Position numbers and translations under genes: made by a program. A model generated the notes under the pieces. It was not told the DNA's origin and searched no databases. It was given only the letters and a program-made list of their open reading frames with translations. Positions 36,340-44,397 of a DNA stretch of 64,000 bases are shown here, piece after piece. The stretch is from Curtobacterium sp. MCBD17_013 (lineage in GTDB: Bacteria > Actinomycetota > Actinomycetes > Actinomycetales > Microbacteriaceae): the NCBI RefSeq assembly GCF_003234565.1, contig NZ_QKTU01000010.1, forward strand, positions 52,825-116,824. The letters are read 5' to 3'. Numbering within the stretch: position 1 is the stretch's first letter; each line of letters starts with the position of its first letter.

Positions 36340-37356
36340 GTGAAGGAACGGCAGAAGGCGGCCACGCTCACGGATGTCGCACGAGCCGCAGGGGTCTCGA
36401 TCGCCACCGCCTCGCGCGCGCTGAACGGGCGGGGCGAGGTCCGCTCCGAGACCCGCGACCGCGTGTTCGCCGTCGCCGAGCGCCTGTCGTTCCGGCCGAA
36501 CGTGCTCGCGCAGAACCTGCTCGCAGGGCGCACCGGCACCGTCGGCCTCATCACCTCGGACCTCGAGGGCCGCTTCTCGCTCCCGATCATGATGGGCGCC
36601 GAGGACGCGTTCGGCGCCGGTGCCACCCAGATCTTCCTGTGCGACGCCCGTGGCGACACGATCCGTGAACAGCACCACGTCCAGGCGCTGCTGTCGCGCC
36701 GGGTCGACGGCCTCATCGTCGTCGGGTCGAGCACCAACCCCCGTGCGTCGCTCGGCGACGACCTGCCGGTCCCCGTCGTCTATGCGTACGCACCGTCCGA
36801 GGACCCCGCGGCGCTCTCCGTCGTCAGCGACAACGTGCAGGGTGGCCGGGTCGGCATGCAGCACCTCATCGACGCCGGACGACGGCGCATCGCGCACATC
36901 ACCGGCGAGATCGAGTACCACGCCGCCCGCGACCGCGCGCGCGGTGCCCTCGATGCGCTCGACGACGCGGGCCTCGAACTCGCGGGCGGACGCGTCCTGC
37001 ACGGCACCTGGAACGAGGCCTGGGGTCGCGGTGCCGCCCGCATGCTCCTCGAGTCCACGCCCGACGTCGACGCGGTCTTCTGCGGCAGCGATCAGATCGC
37101 GCGCGGCGTCGTCGACGTGCTCCACGAGCTCGGGCGCGACGTCCCCACCGAGGTCGCCGTGCTCGGCTTCGACAACTGGGGCGTCGTCACACAGAGCTCA
37201 CGCCCGGAGCTGAGCAGCGTCGACATGCAGCTCCAGGAACTCGGCCGCATCGCCGCGAACCGCCTGTTCGCCGCGATCGACGGCCAGGACGACGGCGGGC
37301 GCACCGAGGTGCCGTGCCGGCTCGTCGTGCGGGGGTCGACGGCGCCGATCGACTGA
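36340..37356 (+). CDS. LacI-family transcriptional regulator
   Basis: A 338-residue repressor. The N-terminal helix-turn-helix is ATLTDVARAAGVSIATASRALNG-like, the hinge helix region contains RPNVLAQNLLAG, and the periplasmic-binding-like core includes GLITSDLEG and AVFCGSDQIARGV. The GTG at 36340 follows AGAGGGGG. It is divergent from the GH127 operon, shares overlapping promoters with it, and very likely controls it in response to an arabinose-type sugar. Confidence 0.92.
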   Translation: MKERQKAATLTDVARAAGVSIATASRALNGRGEVRSETRDRVFAVAERLSFRPNVLAQNLLAGRTGTVGLITSDLEGRFSLPIMMGAEDAFGAGATQIFLCDARGDTIREQHHVQALLSRRVDGLIVVGSSTNPRASLGDDLPVPVVYAYAPSEDPAALSVVSDNVQGGRVGMQHLIDAGRRRIAHITGEIEYHAARDRARGALDALDDAGLELAGGRVLHGTWNEAWGRGAARMLLESTPDVDAVFCGSDQIARGVVDVLHELGRDVPTEVAVLGFDNWGVVTQSSRPELSSVDMQLQELGRIAANRLFAAIDGQDDGGRTEVPCRLVVRGSTAPID

Positions 37357-37405
37357 GCGAGTCCGCCGGCGTGCACAGCAGCTGCACACGCTGATGCGCG
37401 TGCAG

Positions 37406-37444
37406 ACGACAAGTGCGCCATCGCGACGACGGCGCAGTTGTCGT
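37406..37444. terminator. Hairpin between convergent genes
   Basis: ACGACAAGTGCGCC at 37406-37419 pairs with 37431-37444 with one mismatch, loop of 11. It lies after the LacI-family gene and before the stop of the convergent gene at 37529. The GCGCAGTTGTCGT arm resembles part of the shared hairpin family but in reversed inside-out order. Confidence 0.45.
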
Positions 37445-37528
37445 CGACGCGCGCGGTCGCGGCGACATGCCGGACGGGAGGGACGGGGCGGGCTCGCCGC
37501 GGGCCTCCCGGCCGTGATCATGGGGACG

Positions 37529-37993
37529 TCAGTACTCGCCCTTGATCACGAAGAACGAGCCGCGGATCTCGCCCGCGAGCTTCGACCGCTGCCGGGCGAA
37601 CTTGAACTTCGACGCGAGCTCATCGGGGACGTCCATGCCCTGCGAGAGCTTGAAGCCGACCGCCCGCTTGCCGCCGTCCTCGATGCTGTACATCACGTTG
37701 ATCGCGAGGCCCGACTCGTAGATCACGTACGTCATCCGGAGGCCGTCGACCACGAAGTCGGTGGCCTCGAGCGGGCGGGACGCGATCACGATGTCGCGCT
37801 CTTCGGCGAGGATCCGCGTGACGCGGTCGACCGCGTCGGGGGCCTCGTCCGCCGGGGAGGTGACGAACTCGTGGTCGTACTTGTTCTTGTAGTACCGGGC
37901 CTCGTTCGCGCGGAGGCCGGCGAGCGCCTCGGCCACCGGCGAGGACTCGAGACCGGCCGTGCTGACGTCCACGAAGTCGACGACGTTCGACAT
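37529..37993 (-). CDS. Hypothetical protein, 154 residues
   Basis: A soluble protein starting MSNVVDFVDVSTAGLESSPV, with NEARYYKNKYDHEFV and RILAEERDIVIASRPLEATD. The composition is clearly coding and the sequence looks conserved in actinobacteria, but I cannot name the family. GAGGAGG precedes the ATG at 37993 and a TACCGT -10 candidate lies at 38025-38030. Transcribed alone. Confidence 0.8.
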   Translation of the reverse strand: MSNVVDFVDVSTAGLESSPVAEALAGLRANEARYYKNKYDHEFVTSPADEAPDAVDRVTRILAEERDIVIASRPLEATDFVVDGLRMTYVIYESGLAINVMYSIEDGGKRAVGFKLSQGMDVPDELASKFKFARQRSKLAGEIRGSFFVIKGEY

Positions 37994-38193
37994 GCGTTCC
38001 TCCTCGTTCGGGTGGGTGGGCACCACGGTAGTGCTGATCCACCAGCGTCGGGGATCATCCACAGACGCAGTAGGGCTCTCCGCGACCGACACCCCATGGA
38101 CGTCCGGGTGTGGGCGGTGATCGAGCACCGCATCCCCGCGGTGATCATCGCGCTCGTGGACTGAGCGGCACCGCGGCGCCCACCCGGATGGTC

Positions 38194-38928
38194 TCAGCCC
38201 CGCTCGCTCCACAGCAGCCAGACCCGGGCGGCGAGCGCGCGGTAGCGGAGGGCCGGACCGGCCGTCGAGGCATCGAACCAGGCGACGAACTCCTCGTGGA
38301 TGATCCGCTGGACGTCGTCCACCGACGTCGCGTCCGGCAGGCGCAGCGCGATCGTCTCCGCCTCGGGCCGGTACTCGTCGGTGTTCGTCTCGAACGCGAT
38401 GCCGACCGGATCGGCAGAGAACAGGATCGACTCGAGCTCGGGCACGAACGCCGCCGGGTCCGGAGTGGGCTGGGGGTGCGACGACCGGGAGGCCCGGAAC
38501 AGTCCGGCGAGCCCGGACCGCGGGCGGCGTGCGGCTTCCGGCCCGGCTCCTGGCACAGTGGCGGTCGTCGCCTGACGTTCGGGGTCACCCGCCACGGTGT
38601 CGGGCGCGAGCGGGTCGCTCGTGCCCGCGATCCGCAGAGCATCGTCCCGCAGCGCAAGCTCGGCGACGAGCAGCAGGTGTACGTAGTACACCCGGGCAGC
38701 CTCGGGGAACGCGATGAGCGATGCCGACAGTCCGTCAGCGCACTGCCGGAGCCCGCGGGCGGCCTCCGGCGCGAGGACACCCCCAGCGGACACCTCGGTC
38801 GCCCAGCCGACGATGTCCGAGTCGATCATGACGGCGTCCACGAGACCGTACTGTTCGCCGCGTTCCACCGCGTCGGGGAACGGCGCTGCTCGGTGCGCGG
38901 CGAGTGCGACATCCAGGTCAGTGCTCAT
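38194..38928 (-). CDS. Hypothetical protein, 244 residues
   Basis: A soluble protein of unknown function. The N-terminal half is helical (LDVALAAHRAAPFPDAVE, CADGLSASLIAFPEAARVYYVHLL); a variable Pro/Arg-rich linker lies around residues 125-155; the C-terminal half contains DAVQRIIHEE-like helical sequence (VDDVQRIIHEEFVAWFDA). The ATG at 38928 has TAGGCT seven bases upstream. It is the last chromosomal gene before the island. Confidence 0.7.
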   Translation of the reverse strand: MSTDLDVALAAHRAAPFPDAVERGEQYGLVDAVMIDSDIVGWATEVSAGGVLAPEAARGLRQCADGLSASLIAFPEAARVYYVHLLLVAELALRDDALRIAGTSDPLAPDTVAGDPERQATTATVPGAGPEAARRPRSGLAGLFRASRSSHPQPTPDPAAFVPELESILFSADPVGIAFETNTDEYRPEAETIALRLPDATSVDDVQRIIHEEFVAWFDASTAGPALRYRALAARVWLLWSERG

Positions 38929-38935
38929 CCGGAGG

Positions 38936-38941
38936 AGCCTA
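38936..38941 (-). promoter_or_regulatory. Predicted leaderless -10 element (TAGGCT)
   Basis: TAGGCT lies seven bases before the ATG at 38928. Confidence 0.4.
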
Positions 38942-39012
38942 GTGCGGCGAGCGCACCACGCCACGCCTCACCGTGCGCTTGGCCGTGGGGCCCGAGTCGC
39001 GGGTCACGACTC

Positions 39013-39028
39013 GTTGTTGAAGCGGAAC
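39013..39028. other. Left attachment-site candidate (copy of the ychF 3' end)
   Basis: GTTGTTGAAGCGGAAC matches 43148-43163 (GTTGTTGAACCGGAAC) in 15 of 16 positions and in the same orientation. The right copy is the last codons of ychF. Confidence 0.5.
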
Positions 39029-39359
39029 GTCTCAGACCAGAGCGCCGCTCGGTGAACACGTCAATACCCGCGAAACTACAACGATCGACGCGTCAGTCTG
39101 CGGGGGGGGTGGGACCAACCGTATGAGCATCTGCCACGGACTGACGACGGACTGAGATTCGGAACAACGGATAGATCAGCCGCAGCGACGCAGCGCCCGC
39201 CGGAGCGGGGATGAGCGACCGGCAGAGGGTCGCCTATCTGCACCCACCGTCCGTATGCCAACTGGCGATGCGTCTTCGTCCTCGCGCCCGCCCCGCTCCG
39301 CGCCCTCCCTCTGCCCCTGGACCCCATAGGATCACAGCAGATTTCAGTGAGGAGAACTC

Positions 39360-41957
39360 GTGGACGACCTTCGAGACCTGCTCGGCGCTCAGTCGGGAGC
39401 CGCCGCGGTTGCCGCCCGAAGCGGCGACTATCAGCTCTTACTTGGTGCGGGAGCCAGCTTTGGCGCTCGAAACAGCAGGGGCGCGTTACTGCCGATGGCA
39501 CCCGGCCTGGTTACGATGCTGCAGCGTCAGTATCCGGACGCGGTGATTGAGGACGATGTCCCGCTGCAACGCGCTTACCAGCGCGCAGTGAACGAAGTTG
39601 GCGCAGACAAGGTCTGGCGCTTCCTCAAGGGAATTTTCGGGTCGACCAATCACGACCCCTGGTTCACCCACCTCGCGGCGCTGCCGTGGGGTCGAATCTG
39701 GACACTAAATGTAGACGATGCTTTCGAGCGTGCCTTCCGAAAGGGTGAGCGCAACCGAATTACGGAACTACAGGTAATCGATTGGTCCGACGAATACTCA
39801 GAATCGGATTACGTCCAAATTGTCCACCTACATGGGTCCATACTCGGCAACGCACCTTCCCCCCTCGTTTTCTCTTTCTCTGAGTACGCATCGCTCGCAC
39901 AGAAACGACCCGTTTGGGACTCTATGCTCAAGGGCAGTGTCTCTAGCAAGCCGTTCATCATCGTCGGTGCAAAGGGATTGGGCGAGCCAGACATGGAAGC
40001 AACGCTGGTCAATAACAAACCAGCAGCCACTGCCCCCTCAATCATCGTTGATCCGCACGTAACCCCTGGCCAACGTAAGGAGTTCGCCGGTCTCGGCTAT
40101 CTTGTATTTGAAGGCACCGCTGAACAGTTCACAGAACAATGGACGCAGCTCGTCGAACTCGACAACGCTAATCTTGCACGCCTGTATGAGACGACAGCAA
40201 TTTCCATCCCTCAGTTCACCGAACTTAAACTCGAGAGCGCACCAGTCCCCTCCCGTAACCACGATCTACTCGGCGGCAGCGAGCCGCTGTGGAACGACGC
40301 GCGGATAGGGTCAATAGCCCAATTCGATTGGATGAAGCAGGTTTTGCGTCCGGCCCGTGAATGGGTACTGAACTCTAGTCGAGAATCCTCGCTTCACGTG
40401 GTTTTCGGGGAACGCCTCACTGGCCTTTCGTCGGGCCTTCTTTTCGTCGCGGCGGAACTCCGTAGGCTAGGAGCCACGGTTCTGCAGTTCGATCGAGTAG
40501 CCAGGTTCGAGCGGAAGCGCGTCATCGACTTCTGCACCGGGCGAGGTCCAGTCGTGGTTGTCTGCGATGCTTCGCACGAGTTCGCGGTCTTCTTCAACGA
40601 TCTACTGAAGGACGCCGCACGAACGCCGGACTGCGATCTGCTAATTCTCTTTGGCGAAAAGCGCTTCCACGAATTACAGGTTGATAATCACTTCAAGTCG
40701 AACGAGATTCGTCGAACCACGACCGACATCTTCAGCCGACGAAACAAGGCCGATGCCCATCAAATCGTCGGCCTCCTCGATAGGCGCGGGCGATTGGGCC
40801 AGTTGGAACAGCAATCCCCCGAATCCCGTCGCTCGCACTTCAACGGTCGAGACATTTTCTCGGCCATGGCTGAAGTTGAGCGAGGCCAGGGCTTTCAGCA
40901 ACGCCTCGGCACCGAACTTCGCTCGTTGAAGACAACTTGGCACCGGGATCTACTTCTTATGCTCGCAATAGCTTCCTTTGGGAGCCATCAAGTTAGCGTA
41001 CAAGAAGCTGCTTTCGGCGTTCAGGTGAGCACGCAGCAGCTCCTGAAGGAATGCGCAGAGAACCCGAGCTTGAATGCGCTCGTGGAAGTGGCAGGAGATC
41101 TGATCTTCGCCAGGCAACGCAGTTCAAGCCTGGAGCGACTCTTCGAAGGGACTGAGTCCGACGAACGACTGACTGCTTTATCTCAAGTCACTCGAGCTCT
41201 CTCGGGTCTAGCGACCAGTCAGGGGTTGAAGGAGAAAAACCGCGCCTCGTCCCTTGTGGGGGGACTAATGGTGGCGCGGACTCTCCGCACCGTCTTCCCC
41301 GGAGCCATCATCGATCGATATTATGAGGCGCTGTTCCCCGAGTTCGCACATTGGAATGCTCGCTACTGGGAGCAGAGAGCCATCAACGCGAAGCTGGAGG
41401 GCAAATGGGGGCCTGCAGAGAGCTGGGCAAGCCGTGCCGTCACGCTCAAAGATGACCCATATACGCGCACAACCCTGGGTACAATTCTGATTAACAAAGC
41501 GTCCGTGCTGGCGGAGTATGGCGACGCGACGTGGATCGATCTATACAGGCGGGGCAAGGACGAACTTGACGTCGCCCTTCAAATGGACGCAGGGAATAGA
41601 GTCGCGGCCGTCTCGTTCCTCGAAAACACACTTCAACTACTCCGCTCGACGTTGAGAGCATCGCCGGAGCTGGCCTCTTCCGAAGAGCTCTCCGTGATCC
41701 GAGCGGACTGGACCATGGGGTATGCCAACGTTCAACTCGTTGGCTCGGTCGAAGACTCCGCTCGCAGGAGAGCTACGGAGCTTCGGAGGGCCTTCGATGC
41801 GCTCGATGTGCAACTCTCTGACGGGCGGACGACTCACTCAGAGCGACACGCGAACACCACGGGGGCCGCTGGGAGGTCGCGACGAGGCAGAGGTCGGAGC
41901 AGCGGGCATAACCGCGGGCAGAACGGTGACGCGACGCGACGTCGCGGCCAACACTGA
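39360..41957 (+). CDS. SIR2-like defence protein with degenerate P-loop region and repeat-like C-terminus
   Basis: An 865-residue protein. Residues 20-270 form a SIR2-like NADase domain: GAGAS at 29-33, TLNVDD with N117, and HLHG with H158, matching in order and spacing the catalytic Asn/His of ThsA and DSR2. A STAND-like middle follows, with a degenerate Walker A (G350 to G355 then L356 where Lys is expected) and Walker B-like VVVVCD (398-403). The C-terminal half is helical with TPR-like segments near 665-700, and ends in a basic Gly/Arg/Asn tail (about 818-865). GTG at 39360 follows AGGAG by seven bases. It probably senses phage and depletes NAD, as Avs5-like or DSR proteins do; this role is inferred. 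Confidence 0.75.
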   Translation: MDDLRDLLGAQSGAAAVAARSGDYQLLLGAGASFGARNSRGALLPMAPGLVTMLQRQYPDAVIEDDVPLQRAYQRAVNEVGADKVWRFLKGIFGSTNHDPWFTHLAALPWGRIWTLNVDDAFERAFRKGERNRITELQVIDWSDEYSESDYVQIVHLHGSILGNAPSPLVFSFSEYASLAQKRPVWDSMLKGSVSSKPFIIVGAKGLGEPDMEATLVNNKPAATAPSIIVDPHVTPGQRKEFAGLGYLVFEGTAEQFTEQWTQLVELDNANLARLYETTAISIPQFTELKLESAPVPSRNHDLLGGSEPLWNDARIGSIAQFDWMKQVLRPAREWVLNSSRESSLHVVFGERLTGLSSGLLFVAAELRRLGATVLQFDRVARFERKRVIDFCTGRGPVVVVCDASHEFAVFFNDLLKDAARTPDCDLLILFGEKRFHELQVDNHFKSNEIRRTTTDIFSRRNKADAHQIVGLLDRRGRLGQLEQQSPESRRSHFNGRDIFSAMAEVERGQGFQQRLGTELRSLKTTWHRDLLLMLAIASFGSHQVSVQEAAFGVQVSTQQLLKECAENPSLNALVEVAGDLIFARQRSSSLERLFEGTESDERLTALSQVTRALSGLATSQGLKEKNRASSLVGGLMVARTLRTVFPGAIIDRYYEALFPEFAHWNARYWEQRAINAKLEGKWGPAESWASRAVTLKDDPYTRTTLGTILINKASVLAEYGDATWIDLYRRGKDELDVALQMDAGNRVAAVSFLENTLQLLRSTLRASPELASSEELSVIRADWTMGYANVQLVGSVEDSARRRATELRRAFDALDVQLSDGRTTHSERHANTTGAAGRSRRGRGRSSGHNRGQNGDATRRRGQH

Positions 41958-42033
41958 CGCGTTGTCTGTCAGTGCTAGCCCATCCCCCAGACCCGCGCGC
42001 ACAGTGAAATGCAGCACGGGTACCGATCGATGA

Positions 42034-42065
42034 GGGGGGCCGGGGGAAGGGTGCCCCGGCCCCCC
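42034..42065. terminator. Hairpin after the SIR2-like gene
   Basis: GGGGGGCCGGGG at 42034-42045 pairs perfectly with 42054-42065, loop of eight. It lies 77 bases after the stop codon. Confidence 0.6.
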
Positions 42066-42160
42066 GTGTCGAAGACGCTGGGCCGACATGAGCGCCGAGC
42101 GTGACGAAACGGGCATGGCGTGGTGCACCTTGATCGCTGTAGACCCGGACGGAAGGCTGG

Positions 42161-42190
42161 GGTGGCCCGAGTGGCAACACTCGGGCCACC
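42161..42190. terminator. Hairpin with GCAA tetraloop
   Basis: GGTGGCCCGAGTG at 42161-42173 pairs perfectly with 42178-42190 around GCAA, a GNRA loop. It lies four bases after the stop of the minus-strand gene that ends at 42194, and separates it from the SIR2-like gene. Confidence 0.6.
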
Positions 42191-42193
42191 GGC

Positions 42194-42799
42194 TTAAGCA
42201 GCAGCGAGTCGCATACGCGCGTGATCTGAATCTTGACGCGGGCACAGGCCGTAGGGCGTGTCCGAGTCGATCGGGTCAAGGCAAGCGCGACAGGGTACTG
42301 GGACGCGTGCGACCGGCCAGTCTCTGCTGGTTGACCGGAGGTGTAGGTCCGTTTCGCCCTCCGTCGTCAAGACTTCTTCCCCTCCTGTCCTTGCCTGTCC
42401 TTTCCTCTCCTTTCCTAGAGCGTGACCGGTCACGTCACCAGTCACGGCGGTTGATGGTGGCAGTCGTTCCTTGCCTGCCCGATGCTTGCGGCTCGTCTGA
42501 CGACTTCGCTCTCGCTGCGCTGCAAGCGCCGCAGCGGTCGTCTGCGTCTCAGCCCAGCGCAGTACGCGGTACCCCGTTCCCTCGGACGCCCAGAGCGCAG
42601 CCCTCACCAGCTCCTCCACCGCTAAGTCGCTTACGCCCTCCGGGTGCAGAAAGCGCAGTTGCGACCGCGCGATGAAGCCGTCGCTTTGTTGTTTGTTGGC
42701 GAGCATCAGGGAGTAGGTGAAGATGCGCCAGGCAGGATCGGAGACCAAATCCATCCGAGGGTCATGCAACCATCGCGATGGGAGGCGGGAGTCCACCAT
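42194..42799 (-). CDS. Replication-type protein of an actinobacterial mobile element
   Basis: A 201-residue protein. The first ~100 residues (MVDSRLPSRWLHDPRMDLVS, WRIFTYSLMLANKQQSDGFI, FLHPEGVSDLAVEELVRAAL) resemble the N-terminal winged-helix part of replication initiator-like proteins found in actinobacterial prophages and plasmids. The C-terminus has CRACLDPIDSDTPYGLC, a possible small zinc knuckle. A GTG start at 42826 with a GGAGGG-like site upstream is possible and would add nine residues. GC is lower than in the flanks. Function is inferred from family memory only. Confidence 0.55.
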   Translation of the reverse strand: MVDSRLPSRWLHDPRMDLVSDPAWRIFTYSLMLANKQQSDGFIARSQLRFLHPEGVSDLAVEELVRAALWASEGTGYRVLRWAETQTTAAALAAQRERSRQTSRKHRAGKERLPPSTAVTGDVTGHALGKERKGQARTGGEEVLTTEGETDLHLRSTSRDWPVARVPVPCRACLDPIDSDTPYGLCPRQDSDHARMRLAAA

Positions 42800-42834
42800 G
42801 TCTCGGCGACCACGGGAACCCTCCACACCAGAAC

Positions 42835-43122
42835 ACGATCCATTACTGGTGGACGAAGACGCTCCGCGCTGCCGATGCCGAACCGACGCGCCTGCACGAC
42901 CTGCGGCACTTCTATGCGTCCGGACTTATCGCTGCGGGCTGCGACGTTGCCACGGTCCAGCGAGCCCTCGGGCATGCGAAGGCGACGACCACATTGCAGA
43001 CGTACACCCACCTCTGGCCGACGGCCGAGGACCGGGCTCGAACAGCGGCCGCGGGGATCATGAGCACAGTTTTCGCGGCTCCGACGGACCAGATCCGGAC
43101 TAAACGGGCCGGAAGCGCCTAG
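42835..43122 (+). pseudogene. C-terminal fragment of a tyrosine recombinase (integrase)
   Basis: About 95 residues survive: YWWTKTLRAAD, LHDLRHFYASGLIAAG with the His-x-x-Arg of box II, VQRALGHAKATTTL and the catalytic Tyr in TYTHLW. The first catalytic Arg and the DNA-binding N-terminus are missing. The homology stops abruptly near 42830, where the divergent replication-type gene begins, so a deletion joined the two. The fragment ends 23 bases before the ychF stop, beside the right att copy. Confidence 0.75.
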
Positions 43123-43144
43123 ATCGCACTGTTTACCTAGGGTG

Positions 43145-44218
43145 TCAGTTGTTGAACCGGAACTCCACCACGTCGCCGTCCTGCATGACGTAGTCCTTGC
43201 CCTCGATGCGGGCGACCCCACGGGACCGTGCCTCGGCGATCGACCCCGCGGCGATGAGGTCGTCGAACGAGATCACCTCGGCCTTGATGAAGCCCTTCTC
43301 GAAGTCGGTGTGGATGACGCCCGCGGCCTGCGGCGCCTTCCAGCCCTTGCCGATCGTCCAGGCGCGGGACTCCTTGGGACCGGCGGTCAGGAACGTCTGC
43401 AGCCCGAGGGTGTCGAACCCGATACGGGCGAGCTGGTCGAGCCCGGACTCCGGCTGCCCGGTGGCCTCGAGGAGCTCCTGCGCCTCGTCCGGCTCGAGGT
43501 CGATGAGCTCGGACTCGATCTTGGCGTCGAGGAACACGGCCTGCGCGGGGGCGACGAGCGCGGCGAGCTCCGCCTTGCGGGCGTCGTCGGTGAGCACGGC
43601 CTCGTCGACGTTGAACACGAAGATGAACGGCTTGGCCGACAGGAGCCCGAGCTCCTTGATCGGGGCCAGGTCGATGGACGTGGCGGACAGGAGCGTGCCC
43701 TGCTCGAGCGCGGCACGGGCCTCCCGGGCGGTCTCGAGGACCGCGGGCTCCGCCTGCTTGAGCTTCACCGTCTTCTCGTACCGGGGCAGGGCGCGGTCGA
43801 TGGTCTCGATGTCAGCGAGGATGAGCTCGGTGTTGATGACCTCGAGGTCGTCGCGCGGCGAGACCTGGCCGGACACGTGCACGACGTCGTCGTCCGCGAA
43901 GCCGCGGACGACCTGCGCGATGGCGTCGGCCTCGCGGATGTTCGCGAGGAACTTGTTGCCGAGACCCTCGCCCTCGCTCGCGCCCTTGACGATGCCCGCG
44001 ATGTCGACGAACGACACGGGAGCCGGCAGGACCTTCTCCGAGTGGAAGAGGTCCGCGAGCTGCTGCAGGCGCGGGTCCGGCAGGCTGACGACGCCGACGT
44101 TCGGCTCGATGGTCGCGAACGGGTAGTTCGCCGCCAGGACCTGGTTCTTCGTCAGGGCGTTGAACAGGGTCGACTTGCCGACGTTCGGGAGTCCGACGAT
44201 CGCGATGGTGAGTGCCAC
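43145..44218 (-). CDS. ychF: Ribosome-binding ATPase YchF
   Basis: A 357-residue Obg-related P-loop protein: Walker A GLPNVGKST near the N-terminus, a helical coiled region, and a C-terminal TGS domain ending KDYVMQDGDVVEFRFNN. YchF binds the 50S/70S ribosome and prefers ATP. Length is normal. The GTG at 44218 gives VALTIAIVGLPN. TAGGCT lies eight bases upstream. The 3' end appears to be the integration site of the neighbouring island but remains intact. Confidence 0.96.
   Translation of the reverse strand: MALTIAIVGLPNVGKSTLFNALTKNQVLAANYPFATIEPNVGVVSLPDPRLQQLADLFHSEKVLPAPVSFVDIAGIVKGASEGEGLGNKFLANIREADAIAQVVRGFADDDVVHVSGQVSPRDDLEVINTELILADIETIDRALPRYEKTVKLKQAEPAVLETAREARAALEQGTLLSATSIDLAPIKELGLLSAKPFIFVFNVDEAVLTDDARKAELAALVAPAQAVFLDAKIESELIDLEPDEAQELLEATGQPESGLDQLARIGFDTLGLQTFLTAGPKESRAWTIGKGWKAPQAAGVIHTDFEKGFIKAEVISFDDLIAAGSIAEARSRGVARIEGKDYVMQDGDVVEFRFNN
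43148..43163. other. Right attachment-site candidate within ychF
   Basis: GTTGTTGAACCGGAAC covers the last codons of ychF (encoding FRFNN on the minus strand) and matches 39013-39028 with one mismatch. Confidence 0.5.
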
Positions 44219-44233
44219 GACGGACAAGCCTAA

Positions 44234-44340
44234 CGGCGGCGGCAGGGAGGAACGGTGCGGGCCCGCCCCGCACTTCCGGTCCGGCGGCGGCCGGGAGGGA
44301 CGGTGCGGGCCCGCCCCGCACCTCCCGGTCCGGCGGCGGG
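44234..44340. repeat. Tandem repeat of about 48 bp
   Basis: Units start at 44234, 44282 and 44331 (the last only ten bases), each opening with CGGCGGCGGC or close to it. Each full unit contains the hairpin GTGCGGGCCCGCCCCGCAC. It lies between the divergent ychF and exonuclease genes. Confidence 0.7.
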
Positions 44341-44385
44341 CGACGGACGCGGCGTGTGACACGAGGGGATGTCGGAGCGTCGTGC

Positions 44386-44391
44386 GAGCAT
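44386..44391 (+). promoter_or_regulatory. Possible leaderless -10 element (GAGCAT)
   Basis: GAGCAT is six bases before the GTG at 44398; weak match to the consensus. Confidence 0.25.
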
Positions 44392-44397
44392 GGCGAC

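Larger units (their letters stand above)
38929..39359. other. Gene-free left junction of the island
   Basis: Holds the promoter of the minus-strand gene, the left att-like repeat at 39013-39028, a run of eight G at 39102-39109 and, near the right end, a TAGGAT -10 candidate at 39327-39332 for the SIR2 gene. GC content falls from about 39030 onward. No gene seen. Confidence 0.55.
39029..43147. mobile_element. Remnant integrative element inserted at the ychF 3' end
   Basis: About 4.1 kb of visibly lower GC lying between two imperfect 16-bp direct repeats. Cargo is a SIR2-like defence protein, a replication-type protein and a 5'-truncated tyrosine recombinase next to the right repeat. The recombinase beside one att site is the usual layout of integrated phages and plasmids. 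No structural, transfer or excision genes remain, so the element is probably stuck. Confidence 0.6.

Noticed and set aside
38096..38164. A 22-codon open frame MDVRVWAVIEHRIPAVIIAL...
   Set aside because: It lies in the promoter region of a minus-strand gene, has no Shine-Dalgarno sequence and no family. Too weak to call.
39102..39109. Run of eight G upstream of the SIR2-like gene as a phase-variable promoter
   Set aside because: It lies about 220 bases before the -10 candidate and outside any visible promoter, so an effect on expression is not supported.
43145..44362. Longer N-terminal version of YchF
   Set aside because: The extra residues come from the 48-bp tandem repeat; the GTG at 44218 gives the normal YchF start.
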